Part shown: positions 1-7,847 of the stretch, piece after piece
How positions within the stretch are numbered: position 1 is the first letter of the stretch
How the letters are laid out: the number at the start of each line of letters is the position of its first letter
Source: Phlegmacium glaucopus
Taxonomy: Eukaryota > Basidiomycota > Agaricomycetes > Agaricales > Cortinariaceae
Assembly (NCBI GenBank): GCA_015039465.1
Contig: MU130579.1
Span: forward strand, 121,344-139,917
Length of the DNA stretch: 18,574 nt
Direction: 5' to 3'
Notes under the pieces: generated by a model
The model's input: the letters and a program-made list of their open reading frames with translations, nothing else
What the model was told of the DNA's origin: nothing
Database searches by the model: none
Position numbers and translations under genes: made by a program

Positions 1-2035
1 GCACCTCGAGCGTTATGCAAAGCACGGTCAGGAAAAAACGGGGTAATATCAGTGTTTTATTCTTTATAAGTTGTAACTAACTTTCAAGTAATTAGAAGCA
101 AGACTCAAATGTAACAAAAACCACTCCAAAGTTGCCACGACCTGAGGCTACGTTGCCTCGAGCTGGCCCAGAGCCAGTTTTTCAGATGGCCCCGAAGGAC
201 TCACGATTTGGTTTTTCTACCAGAGAAGGACTGCGTCCGCAAGCTAACCAATTCAATCCGACTCAGAGGAGACCTGTTCCCAACATCGAGGGAGACAGTG
301 ACAATAGTAATAATGATGACGACGGCAACAACGATGATAATGATAGCAACAACGACGATAATGATAGCAACAATGACAAGGACAATAGCAACAATGAAAA
401 TGGCGACAACAACAATGATGATAACGACGACAGCAGCAGCAACAGTGACGACGATATCTATTACAATGGCAATGAAAGTGACAAACACATGGGTAAGTGA
501 CTATTACAGTCGGTAGTTATATCTTAACTGATTCTATGAGGGCCTGATTTGCCCTGACAATAGAAATCGATGAAGCTTCACCTTCAGAAGATGAAGCGGC
601 AGCTCAAGCGGCTCTACGCTCATTTCAAGGTAATAATTCCTTTCATTTGCAGCTTCAGCAACTCATATATTATAGATGAAAACCTTAACGATGAGGTACT
701 ATATCATATCGTCACTCATTCCTTACTGAATTTTTTGTCCAGAATGATGCCATTGATGTGCTCGAAGACCACCGTATGCGCAACCATCCCATACATCCAC
801 CTCACCCTGAGGCCCTGGAAAATGCTGCTGCCCGCCAATCATATGGGCATCAACTCGAAGATGACAACCTCGAGGCCGATGAAAATGAAGACGATGATTC
901 ATCTACCCATCAGGCTCGTCGCTATTCAAAGACACCAAGGGATGCAGAACCCAAACCAACAACCATGAAATACTACCCCCCAGGCTGGCAGACTATGCTC
1001 GAGATGGTGAAGAATAACATGAGAAGGCATGTAGCCCTTGTTAATGCCTTCCCACGAAGAGACAGAGACCTCAAGGAGGCGACTCTCATTCTCAACAATA
1101 CAGTCACTGAATATCAAAGGATTGAAGGCAATGCTCTAGAGCCAGGTTGTTTCATACGTCTTTTTAACCCATCAGTTATTGATCATCTATTTTAGAATAT
1201 TCCCCGGATCGAGATATGAGCATTCTGGTAGAATCTTACATTCCCATCATTCAACATCTACTAATTCCCTGCTTAGGTTTTCAATGAGCATTCGTCGTTT
1301 CGCCAGAAATTAAAAAAGGTTATTCGGGGCATCATGTTAGCAAAATATTCAAATCTACTTTGCCCACCCGAATTCGAAGGAGGCAATCAACAAGAGGAGT
1401 ACGACTTGGTGCAACAAGCGGTTCACAAATCGCTAAAGGAAGGTCTCTTTCTTCGGGGCGGAGAAGATGAAAATGTGCGTTTTCTTTTGTTTCAGTACTT
1501 CTTTCTTACATTTCTTGCTACATTTGAAGGGCAAATGCAAAAACATTGCACATCCGGCAATACCTGCTGTGATTCACGAGTTTTTCTATACCGATAAGGA
1601 TTGTCTCGCAGCGCTCTACCGCCAAGACTTCGAACACACCGTCCCTGATTATGCCATTGCCCTAGTCATGACTTGCGTAAGTACCTCTTTCTCATATCAA
1701 ATGACCTCCACTAATGATTATATTATAGATTCAAAATTGCCTCGAAGAATACGCTGACTACGGTTATAGAAAACCAATCACCTTAGACGGAGACACATAC
1801 AGAGTGGTAATGAAACATCATCTCCACCTGATTGATACACTGAAGGGCCATGCGTATCATGGAGCACAATATGAAGCTCGTCGCACCAAATGGGCACGGA
1901 AGGGGATGTAAGAAAATTTCTTTGTCTTTAACTTATTAATTTAATTCATTGACCCTTATTTACTTTATTAGGCAACTTCTGGAACGAGATGAAGCCCCAG
2001 TAGCTCGTTATGCTCCCGCGTTACAACTTGACTGA
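1..2035 (+). CDS. DUF6532-like protein, 10 visible exons, 5' partial
   Basis: I infer exons 1-42, 96-492, 564-629, 676-695, 743-1145, 1196-1227, 1277-1474, 1530-1676, 1729-1907 and 1972-2035, about 515 codons ending in TGA at 2033. Every intron is 46-71 nt with GT..AG ends, and the frame stays open across each junction. No ATG opens the first exons; the first in-frame ATG is at 186, so the start may instead lie left of the window or at 186. The N-terminal part is low-complexity Asp/Asn/Ser. The conserved part begins near 960 (YPPGWQTMLEMVKNN, then HVALVNAFP) and runs through SPDRDMSIL, FRQKLKKVI, AHPAIPAVIHEFFY and HLHLIDTLKGHAYH. This order resembles the basidiomycete DUF6532 family, whose function is unknown; the assignment is from memory. 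No catalytic motif, signal peptide or membrane segment is visible. The exact 5' end and the short 20-nt exon are the least certain parts. Confidence 0.68.
295..475 (+). repeat. Asp/Asn-coding trinucleotide microsatellite
   Basis: Imperfect GAT/GAC/AAT/AAC/AGC triplets run for about 180 bp inside exon 2 of the DUF6532-like gene and encode an acidic, disordered Asp/Asn/Ser tract. The tract contains a repeated block reading roughly DDNDSNN. All changes keep the triplet phase, so the array lengthens without breaking the frame. The opposite strand reads as a long Val/Ile run, which is only the antisense of these triplets. Confidence 0.9.
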
Positions 2036-2367
2036 TAATTGATGTCAGTATGTTCTCTCTTCAAGTTATCCCTATTGTCTGTATAGTCCACTGACAAGTT
2101 TAGATGCAGGTTCTGTCAAGATAACCTTCTTCTGAGTAGTTAACACCCTGCTTTATTGCAATGTCTAGTTACTTGTTTTATGTAGCTTCGGAACTCGGTA
2201 CTTTAATACAATCAATAATGTTTCCAATTATTTTGTTATGCAAAGCTATCAGTATTCGGATACAGTATATAAACATATTGGGTTTATATACTATATATAG
2301 TCTATATATGACTATACTGAGCTTTATAGTACTAAGTAAAAGCCAGGTGTTTCTGGAGAATAACAAG
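2036..2367. other. AT-rich intergenic DNA, no gene seen
   Basis: This is the 3' flank of the DUF6532-like gene. The reading frames are short and have no family resemblance. It contains a perfect 10-bp inverted repeat, GTATATAAAC at 2265-2274 and GTTTATATAC at 2282-2291, within TATA-rich sequence. No AATAAA polyadenylation signal stands out. Confidence 0.6.
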
Positions 2368-2574
2368 GTAAGCCTATATAGTAATGAGCCAAACCTATGT
2401 AGCGCTCCATAGTAGCAAAGTAAGCCTATATAGTAATGAGCCAAGCCTATATAGCGCTCCATAGTAGCAAAGTAAGCCTATATAGTAATGAGCCAAGCCT
2501 ATATAGCGCTCCATAGTAGCAAACTAAGCCTATATAGTAATGAGCTAACCCTATATAGTGCTTCATAGTACCGG
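2368..2574 (+). repeat. 52-bp tandem repeat, four copies
   Basis: Four units start at 2368, 2420, 2472 and 2524, exactly 52 bp apart. Units 2 and 3 look identical; unit 1 differs at a couple of bases and unit 4 is the most diverged. Each unit contains GCCTATATAG twice, so it was probably built from an older ~26-bp half unit. The array is non-coding and ends just before the truncated left end of the Ngaro-like element. Confidence 0.93.
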
Positions 2575-2608
2575 GCAGAGCAAGGGTATTTCCGGACAGA
2601 AGTGATGT

Positions 2609-2681
2609 GACACCGGCCAGTGCTGTAAATTAAAGAACCTTTTCTATGGTTCTATGACGCTGTCCAGCACTGTCCGGTGCC
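2609..2681. repeat. Imperfect inverted repeat (hairpin)
   Basis: A 17-nt arm at 2609-2625 (GACACCGGCCAGTGCTG) pairs with 2665-2681 (CAGCACTGTCCGGTGCC) with two mismatches. Inside the loop a second short pair, AGAACC with GGTTCT, extends the structure. The right arm overlaps the first codons of the RT reading frame at 2658. It could be a truncated element end or a remnant of a small inverted-repeat element. Confidence 0.55.
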
Positions 2682-2840
2682 GGCAAGCTGACCCCCAGTT
2701 TGCAGATGGTGCCTGCAATTGTAGATAATGCCGTCCTTCAAGGGATAAGGAGACCGGAGCATGTGCAGTTCATGATAGAGCAGAGGGATGAAGAAATAAG
2801 GCTTCGCCGTTTCTCTGATCCTTTCCCAACATTACTCTGA
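2658..2840 (+). pseudogene. 5' fragment of the RT open reading frame
   Basis: A frame opens after the TGA at 2655 and runs to a TGA at 2838. Its end encodes RRFSDPFPTLL, and the same SDPFPTLL reappears in the next frame directly before the RT segment starting PGMTTIPL. The fragment is therefore the upstream part of the same RT protein, cut off by a 22-bp duplication that shifts the frame by one. The piece RPEHVQFMIEQRDEEIRLRR looks like the linker that precedes RT in DIRS-type proteins, though this rests on general resemblance. Nothing recognisable lies further upstream in this frame. Confidence 0.65.
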
Positions 2841-2856
2841 TCCTTTCCCAACATTA
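2813..2856 (+). repeat. 22-bp exact tandem duplication in the RT gene
   Basis: The sequence at 2813-2834 is repeated without change at 2835-2856. Because 22 is not a multiple of three, the duplication shifts the RT frame and creates the TGA at 2838. The identity of the copies suggests a fairly recent event. Confidence 0.95.
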
Positions 2857-2865
2857 TTACCTGGC

Positions 2866-4236
2866 ATGACGACAATCCCATTATGGGTTGTGCCCAAGCC
2901 GCATTCAGATAAATTCCGTCTTGTGGTCGACCACTCGGCAGGAGAATACTCACCAAACTCCTATATATCACCTGCTGATGCGAGTATCCATCTTGATACG
3001 CTTCATGTCCTTGGAAACGCTCTTATCAGAGTAAGGAAGCTATATGGCGATCTCCCACTTGTTCTGTTCAAGACAGACGTTTCCCAAGCCTATCGGCGTT
3101 TACCTGTGCATCCCCTGTGGCAACTCCGACAAGTCGTTACCATCTTAGGTTTCCATCACGTCGACAACAATAACAATTTCGGAAACCGTGGAGCTGGTCG
3201 GCTATGGATTACTTTCTTCGGGCTTGCCCTTTGGATTGCCATCGTGATTAAATGCATATGTGACCTTTTTGCTTTTGTTGATGATGCCTTTTCATGGGAT
3301 TTCGCTGACCATCTTGCTTTCTACCCCCCATACAAGAAACTCATGCCGGCGAAGCAAACCCAACTGCTTCAACTTTTCGATGATCTTGGAATCCCTCACG
3401 AAGAGCGCAAGCAGGTCTCGGGAGCACCCCTCCTAATTATTGGGTTTGAAGTTGACCCAAACCTCATGACGATCACGATGTCAGCTGATGCTAAATCCGA
3501 CTTAGTGACAGCTATCCATGCCTTCGCTAACCCACAGCAATGTCGCTCGCTCAGAGATTTCCAGCGGTTAGCTGGCTGGGTGAACTGGGCCCTGAATGTC
3601 TACCCTTTACTCCGACCAGGTTTGTCCAGTGTGTATGAGAAAATGCGACGTGGCATGCATCCCTTCCAAAAACTGTCTATCAACAACACCATTTGTAGCG
3701 AACTCCACTGGTTGGCTAATCACATCGAAATTTCAGACGGCGTTCATATTATCGAGTCTCGAGAATGGTCCAGATCAGAAGCACATGACACGTTCCTTTG
3801 CGACGCCTGTCCGACAGGCATGGGATACTGGTCACCTAAAACCTGTGAAGGTTTTTCATGTGCTGTTCCTTCTACCTCTCGGAATGGCATCTTCTTTTTT
3901 GAAGCGCTGACCATTTTATCTGCCCTCAGCCATGTTTGCGCGTCGACTTCTCCAAAACCTCATCGCCTTGCCATCCTTACTGACAGCTCAAACTCTTTCG
4001 ACATGTTTAACACACTTCATGCCTTACCAGCATACAATCCTATCCTCATCACTGCCATCGATCTTCTCATCAGCTCCAAGATCCAGTTACGTGTTTTCCA
4101 CATTCCTCGGAATGAGAACAAGGTCGCCGATGCCCTTTCCCACCTTGACAACTCCACAGCATGCCGGGTCTGCCCAGGTTTGATAGTCACTAAATTTTCA
4201 CCCCCTCGATTTACGCTGGGGGACACTCAATTATGA
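2866..4236 (+). CDS. Reverse transcriptase-RNase H of the Ngaro-like element
   Basis: 456 codons from ATG 2866 to TGA 4234-4236. The ATG is probably internal to a longer original frame, because homologous coding sequence lies upstream in another frame. RT motifs occupy roughly residues 5-200: VVPKPHSDKFRLVVDHSAGEY, motif A KTDVSQAYR with D71, the DIRS-type FGNRGAGRLW stretch, and the FVDD box with D139-D140. The RNase H-like domain spans about 305-430, with likely acidic residues D313 (DACPTGMGYW), E346, D373 (ILTDSSNSFD) and D422 (ADALSH). RT copies the element RNA and RNase H removes the RNA strand. The domains look intact, but the 22-bp upstream duplication leaves the N terminus out of frame. 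The stop overlaps the start of the recombinase gene. Confidence 0.87.
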   Translation: MTTIPLWVVPKPHSDKFRLVVDHSAGEYSPNSYISPADASIHLDTLHVLGNALIRVRKLYGDLPLVLFKTDVSQAYRRLPVHPLWQLRQVVTILGFHHVDNNNNFGNRGAGRLWITFFGLALWIAIVIKCICDLFAFVDDAFSWDFADHLAFYPPYKKLMPAKQTQLLQLFDDLGIPHEERKQVSGAPLLIIGFEVDPNLMTITMSADAKSDLVTAIHAFANPQQCRSLRDFQRLAGWVNWALNVYPLLRPGLSSVYEKMRRGMHPFQKLSINNTICSELHWLANHIEISDGVHIIESREWSRSEAHDTFLCDACPTGMGYWSPKTCEGFSCAVPSTSRNGIFFFEALTILSALSHVCASTSPKPHRLAILTDSSNSFDMFNTLHALPAYNPILITAIDLLISSKIQLRVFHIPRNENKVADALSHLDNSTACRVCPGLIVTKFSPPRFTLGDTQL

Positions 4237-5216
4237 CCAAGGAGCCCTCTATGTCCAGGCGTTCTCATCGAGAAGCCTGGACTCGCGAGCGTTTACTTCG
4301 TGAATGCGCTATCGCTATTGCTTGTGCTGTTGAGCCGAGCTCTATCTCCTCCTACTCCTCTGCCGTTTCATCTTATTTTGATTTCTGCGCTTCCCATTCT
4401 TTCCCCATCGAACCTACTCCTGACACCCTCAGTTTCTACGCAGTTTATATGTCTCACCACATCAAACCCAGATCAGTCGCATCCTATCTTTCAGGAATAT
4501 GCAATCAGCTCGAGCCTTTCTTTCCAAATGTCAGAACTTACCGGCGACATTGGCTCGTGTCCAAGACTCTTGAAGGCTGCAAGAAAATGTTTCCATCTGC
4601 CACATTGCGGAAACGGCCGCTCGCAAGATCTGAACTTGCGAGTGTCTTTCGTTTCTACAGGCCTTCACCCTCCTTCGATGACAACCTTTTCCTTGCTATC
4701 CTTTTCACAGGGTTCCATGGTTTACTGCGCTTAGGCGAGCTAGTTTGGCCTGACCACAAAAATCTACAAGACTATCGCAAGGTTATCATGCGAAGCACCG
4801 TCCAAATTAACCCCCAATCTTTCGAGTTTCTATTGCCTGGTCATAAAGCTGACCGTTTTTTTGAAGGAAACCAAGTCATTGTTCAATCCACCGATCTCGA
4901 CGATAACCCGTCAACCCCCTTCTTAGCTTACCTCTCGTCGCGTGACCAACTCTTCCCTCTCCGCGCCGAGCTATGGCTCAAACGAGATGGCACGATCCCC
5001 ACTCGTTCGTGGTTCCTTCACACTCTTCGTAACCACTTCCCGAGCGATGTTGGCGGCCACTCTCTCCGTGCTGGGGGCGCCACTGCCCTTGCTGAAGCCG
5101 GGATACCTTTCCATATCATTCAAGCTATTGGGCGTTGGTCGTCTCAAGCTTTCCAGATTTATATTCGTCGTCATCCCGTCCTCCTTGCTTCCTCCCTCTA
5201 TAGCCCAGCATCATAA
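4233..5216 (+). CDS. Tyrosine recombinase of the Ngaro-like element
   Basis: 327 codons. The N-terminal part (about 15-120) is helical core-binding sequence with SSISSYSSAVSSYFDFC and RSVASYLSGI. The C-terminal part is the catalytic domain: Arg166 in GLLRLGEL, a candidate Lys205, the H276-x-x-R279 box in GGHSLRAGGATALAEAG, Trp302 in IGRWSS and the probable nucleophile Tyr310 in FQIYIRRHP. This is the full R-(K)-H-x-x-R-(H/W)-Y set of tyrosine recombinases. In DIRS-type elements the enzyme integrates a circular DNA intermediate, normally without target-site duplication. The ATG shares ATGA (4233-4236) with the RT stop, so translation may be coupled. No frameshift or stop is visible; this gene looks intact. 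Confidence 0.9.
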   Translation: MTKEPSMSRRSHREAWTRERLLRECAIAIACAVEPSSISSYSSAVSSYFDFCASHSFPIEPTPDTLSFYAVYMSHHIKPRSVASYLSGICNQLEPFFPNVRTYRRHWLVSKTLEGCKKMFPSATLRKRPLARSELASVFRFYRPSPSFDDNLFLAILFTGFHGLLRLGELVWPDHKNLQDYRKVIMRSTVQINPQSFEFLLPGHKADRFFEGNQVIVQSTDLDDNPSTPFLAYLSSRDQLFPLRAELWLKRDGTIPTRSWFLHTLRNHFPSDVGGHSLRAGGATALAEAGIPFHIIQAIGRWSSQAFQIYIRRHPVLLASSLYSPAS

Positions 5217-5321
5217 AGTCATTGCGCTCACCATCATCATTCTTCACATCTGCTTCCCTTCCTCTTTCTACTTCCCTTTCTTCTTCTCCTTCCCACCCAT
5301 TCCCACCCTACACTACCCTTG
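5217..5321 (+). other. Pyrimidine-rich tract before repeat B1
   Basis: A run of C/T-rich sequence lies between the recombinase stop and B1. A similar tract (about 5805-5850) lies before B2. This suggests that the polypyrimidine segment is a regular neighbour of the B repeats, not coding sequence. Confidence 0.45.
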
Positions 5322-5423
5322 TAGCCGTCGCGCGCAATTCCATCTCAGGGGGTGCCACTGGTTTCAGGGCACGCCCGTTTTTGGCTAAATTAGGCTCCCT
5401 TTTCGCTCCGAGCAGGTGGTTAG
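5322..5423 (+). repeat. Ngaro repeat B1 (102 bp)
   Basis: Identical to B2 (5878-5979) over 102 bp except for one C/T difference (GGGCACGCC here, GGGCATGCC in B2). Both copies begin and end with TAG. The two copies enclose A2, as expected of the internal B-A-B arrangement of split direct repeats. Confidence 0.93.
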
Positions 5424-5459
5424 TTATTCTTTAAACTTGTTTACTTTAAACTAACCACC
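5415..5459. repeat. Inverted repeat across the B1/A2 junction
   Basis: GGTGGTTAG at 5415-5423, the last nine bases of B1, pairs with CTAACCACC at 5451-5459 in A2. TTTAAAC occurs twice in between. Because B2 ends with the same nine bases at the outer edge of the element, an intact A1...B2 element would carry these as near-terminal inverted repeats. They may be recombinase binding arms. Confidence 0.6.
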
Positions 5460-5877
5460 GTGAGGGAGATGACAGCCGACTCAGCCGCGCCTGTCACAGT
5501 GGACTTGCTACACCCTCATGCTGTACCTGATGTCAGCTACTTGTCTCACTTTTCTCCGCTGACATCATGTCTCACATTGTAGTTTAAAACCTCACTGGAG
5601 TGCAGGGATGGTTCTTCGCCCACCGTTTCCTTGTACTCAGGTGAGTTTCCTCTTTGCTAACTTTTTCCTGAGTTACCTACCATTTCCGTGTACCTTTAGC
5701 GCTTAGTCCTTTTTCGCTCACCCACCCTCCATCCCGTGGTAGCTTTCCTCGCGTTGTCCGTAGTTTTTCCCACAGGGTTTTCGCGGCAACAGAGGTTTTA
5801 ACGCAGCCACCATCTCTTCCACCCTGTTTCCTTTCCTTCTTCTCTTTCGTTTTATGTAGTTTTCATGTAACAATTAC
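5424..5877 (+). repeat. Ngaro segment A2 (454 bp), no A1 partner
   Basis: This is the sequence between B1 and B2, which by the split-repeat model should match the 5' end (A1) of an intact element. No partner is present in this window, consistent with 5' truncation. It has no credible reading frame. It contains a perfect 10-bp inverted repeat, TGATGTCAGC at 5528-5537 and GCTGACATCA at 5558-5567. Confidence 0.72.
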
Positions 5878-5979
5878 TAGCCGTCGCGCGCAATTCCATC
5901 TCAGGGGGTGCCACTGGTTTCAGGGCATGCCCGTTTTTGGCTAAATTAGGCTCCCTTTTCGCTCCGAGCAGGTGGTTAG
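5878..5979 (+). repeat. Ngaro repeat B2, right end of element
   Basis: 102-bp partner of B1, 101/102 identical. The base after it (5980) starts sequence resembling the interior of repeat X in unit 2, so 5979 is the right boundary of the insertion. No target duplication can be assessed because the left end is lost. Confidence 0.92.
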
Positions 5980-6403
5980 GCAGTTGCGAACTCGTATATG
6001 TAACGTGTTTGTATTGTGAAAAGAAATTGTAGTAAAGAGATTTGTTAGATCTCCTTTTGAGAATGAGATAAGAGATCCGAGGCTAGCTAAATGGTGGGCT
6101 GTTCCACTGTCCTTCTACAGTAAATACGAGCTGCTTTTATATGTAGAAAGGAAAGAAATTTTAAAATGAAATCTCTTAGCGTCTGATCTTTAAGAAATTT
6201 TATGCTGCTTTAATTTAATTTAAGAGCGTCCTAGCTCTTTTTTAGGTATGTTCATTTTTCACTTTCCTTGCACGCGCCCGGTCCTGGCCGTACTCTTGAT
6301 GCTTGTGCGTTACTTTTCCAGAACGGGACAAGTCACGCATGACTCGTTTCTAAAATGGGATTCACTGGTGAAATACCCTGCTGAACAGTTACCGTTCCTT
6401 ACA
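5980..6403 (+). mobile_element. 3' part of LTR-like repeat X, cut by the Ngaro element
   Basis: Alignable by eye with 16297-16836, sharing for example AGTAAATACGAGCTGCTTT, AAATTTTAAAATGAA, CCAGAACGGGA and the end CCGTTCCTTACA. It starts about 120 bp inside the full-length copy, exactly where the Ngaro repeat B2 ends. The Ngaro element therefore inserted into an existing copy of X. The missing first ~120 bp should lie left of the Ngaro element and was probably removed with A1. After 6403 the sequence matches the flank seen in unit 2. Confidence 0.75.
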
Positions 6404-6844
6404 GTGGCGAACATATTGGAGGGTTACAATATCCTTTGACTGCGATTGTCAAAAATACAAAGCTGGGATTGGGCCCTGCGAAATGAGTTGTACTATTCTT
6501 TAGTTTCTTTTTTCTTGAGCGAAAGATTAAACACTGTTGTCAATGGAATTATGGAATGGAGTCCTTGAAGGGTTTATAATAAAGACTGGTTACTTGTCTG
6601 GTATAGTCGATTCGTTGAACAATGACAAATGCTATCACCATCCTTTGTCAGTTTATGTATCATCAACTTGAATTTGACTATTAGTTGGTTATAATTATTC
6701 AGATTGGAGCCCTGTGGCGGTGTTTAATGCATCATGGATTTCTCGTCGTGGACCTATACTTATCGAGATCTACTGTAAATTTGGATTGGATCCGAGCACT
6801 GCTAACTGGGTATCTCGGGGTATGTACTACTAATATTAGCACTA

Positions 6845-7243
6845 TTCAAAGTTGAACGCAGCTCGCATTTGCATCTGTGACCTTATATAATATTGTTAGT
6901 GCCGAAGTAAACCTGTTGCCGACATCACGGAGATATTTCCGAGCTCCACATATAGTTGATAAGATAACTGTGTGATAACTGCCAGCTATTCTAAAGCCAT
7001 TGGGTGCCATTTCAGCCTTTTATCGTGATATATAAGTTGTATTTTGGCGGAATGATTCAGAATCAGTACATTTTTACCTCAACTACGGTTGAAGAGGCAA
7101 TTTTTACAATCTAATCTCATTTGCTTGCACGTCATTTTGATGGTGACGCAGCGTGTGATATTTTGTGACCAATGACAAATCCTCACGTGCTGCTGCGAGA
7201 TAGCTGCGAATGTGAGCTGCCGCCGCCTGCGTTCAACTTTGAA
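6845..7243. mobile_element. TA-flanked MITE (399 bp)
   Basis: Perfect 16-bp terminal inverted repeats, TTCAAAGTTGAACGCA at 6845-6860 and its complement at 7228-7243, are flanked by TA on both sides (6843-6844 and 7244-7245). Homology resumes imperfectly inside (GCTCGCATTTGC against GCTCACATTCGC). Unit 2 lacks the block: its sequence passes from the ACTACTA stretch to CCGTGACTAGG with only a short spacer. TA duplication and this size fit a non-autonomous Tc1/mariner-like MITE. It encodes nothing recognisable. Confidence 0.78.
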
Positions 7244-7334
7244 TATATCGCTTTCCGTGACTAGGCTGGTGCTTGTTGTTCCGTTATTTGTCCAATCATG
7301 TCGAACAAAGTTTCTCAGTTGCGTTCGTTCTTGG

Positions 7335-7394
7335 TTCGTTCTCCACAATTTTTACCCTCCTTTTGCAATGCCAGTGCCTAGCATCATCTACTAG
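7335..7394 (+). pseudogene. Possible fragment of the membrane gene's 5' end
   Basis: The stretch TTCGTTCTCCA, then a T-rich gap, CCCTCCTTTTG, CAATGCCAGTGCC and CATCATCTA resembles 7815-7873, where the unit 1 gene begins (TTCGTTCTCCA, CCCTCCTTTG, CAATGCCGGCGCC, CATCGTCTA). It is a second, diverged copy of the leader and start codon about 480 bp upstream. It has no continuation into coding sequence. The match is short and imperfect. Confidence 0.4.
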
Positions 7395-7771
7395 CCTCTT
7401 GAGCTATGGTTGATGGGATCCTGGTTTGAACTTGGTGTAATATTCGTGACATCAGCGGCTGGGCCATCAATGCATCAATACTAGTGTAACTGATCAATAA
7501 TTGTTAGAGCTCACTGCCTCACGTTGCGGCCTCGTTGACCTTGCACTCATCCACCCATCCACACATCCACACCCTCCAGCTAGTCTGCAAGATACCCAAG
7601 CTTTCCAAATAGAATTAAAATGGCTACTGCACCGTCACCATTTGGAAGGAGTTCTGCATTTGAAGAGCCTGTTCTCTCAGCACAAGAATACTTATTGTTG
7701 CTTCGCATCTGTCCCTTGTAATTTTGCATTTATCAACTGATGGACCCGAGTATTACGCTGATAGCAGTGCG

Positions 7772-7779
7772 TATATAAG
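7772..7779 (+). promoter_or_regulatory. TATA box of the unit 1 membrane gene
   Basis: TATATAAG lies 69 bp before the inferred ATG at 7848. The surrounding GCGTATATAAGCTCTGGTA is the same in unit 2 (17726-17733), so the core promoter survived duplication although this gene is now broken. Confidence 0.65.
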
Positions 7780-7847
7780 CTCTGGTACCCTTGTCGTTCT
7801 GTTCCTGACTCACATTCGTTCTCCAAAAAATCCCTCCTTTGTGTACA

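Larger units (their letters stand above)
2658..5979 (+). mobile_element. Ngaro-like (DIRS order) YR retrotransposon, 5' truncated
   Basis: The order is RT-RNase H (to 4236), tyrosine recombinase (4233-5216), then B1 (5322-5423), A2 (5424-5877) and B2 (5878-5979). Split direct repeats of the form A1-genes-B1-A2-B2 with a tyrosine recombinase in place of a DDE integrase are the known hallmark of Ngaro-type DIRS elements. The right end is complete: B2 stops at 5979, where homology to the LTR-like repeat X begins. The left copy A1 is missing; nothing resembling A2 occurs in 2036-2860, so the element lost its left end, including A1 and any gag-like gene. With A1 gone and a frameshift in the RT region, this copy is probably not autonomous. 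The left limit is set at the first codon of the open frame and is approximate. Confidence 0.85.

Noticed and set aside
201..488. Minus-strand frame rich in Val/Ile that looks like a membrane protein
   Set aside because: It is the antisense of the Asp/Asn triplet array on the + strand; composition alone explains it.
1475..1495. Earlier acceptor (TTTCAG) for the intron starting at 1475
   Set aside because: It would give a 21-nt intron and lose the frame that continues as GKCKNIAHPAIP; the acceptor at 1529 keeps it.
2368..2574. CRISPR-like array
   Set aside because: The units are contiguous tandem copies with no unique spacers, in a eukaryotic sequence.
3596..5434. Overlapping frames over the RT and recombinase genes and the pyrimidine tract
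   Set aside because: Ser/Leu-rich out-of-frame readings without motifs; the overlapping genes have complete catalytic signatures.
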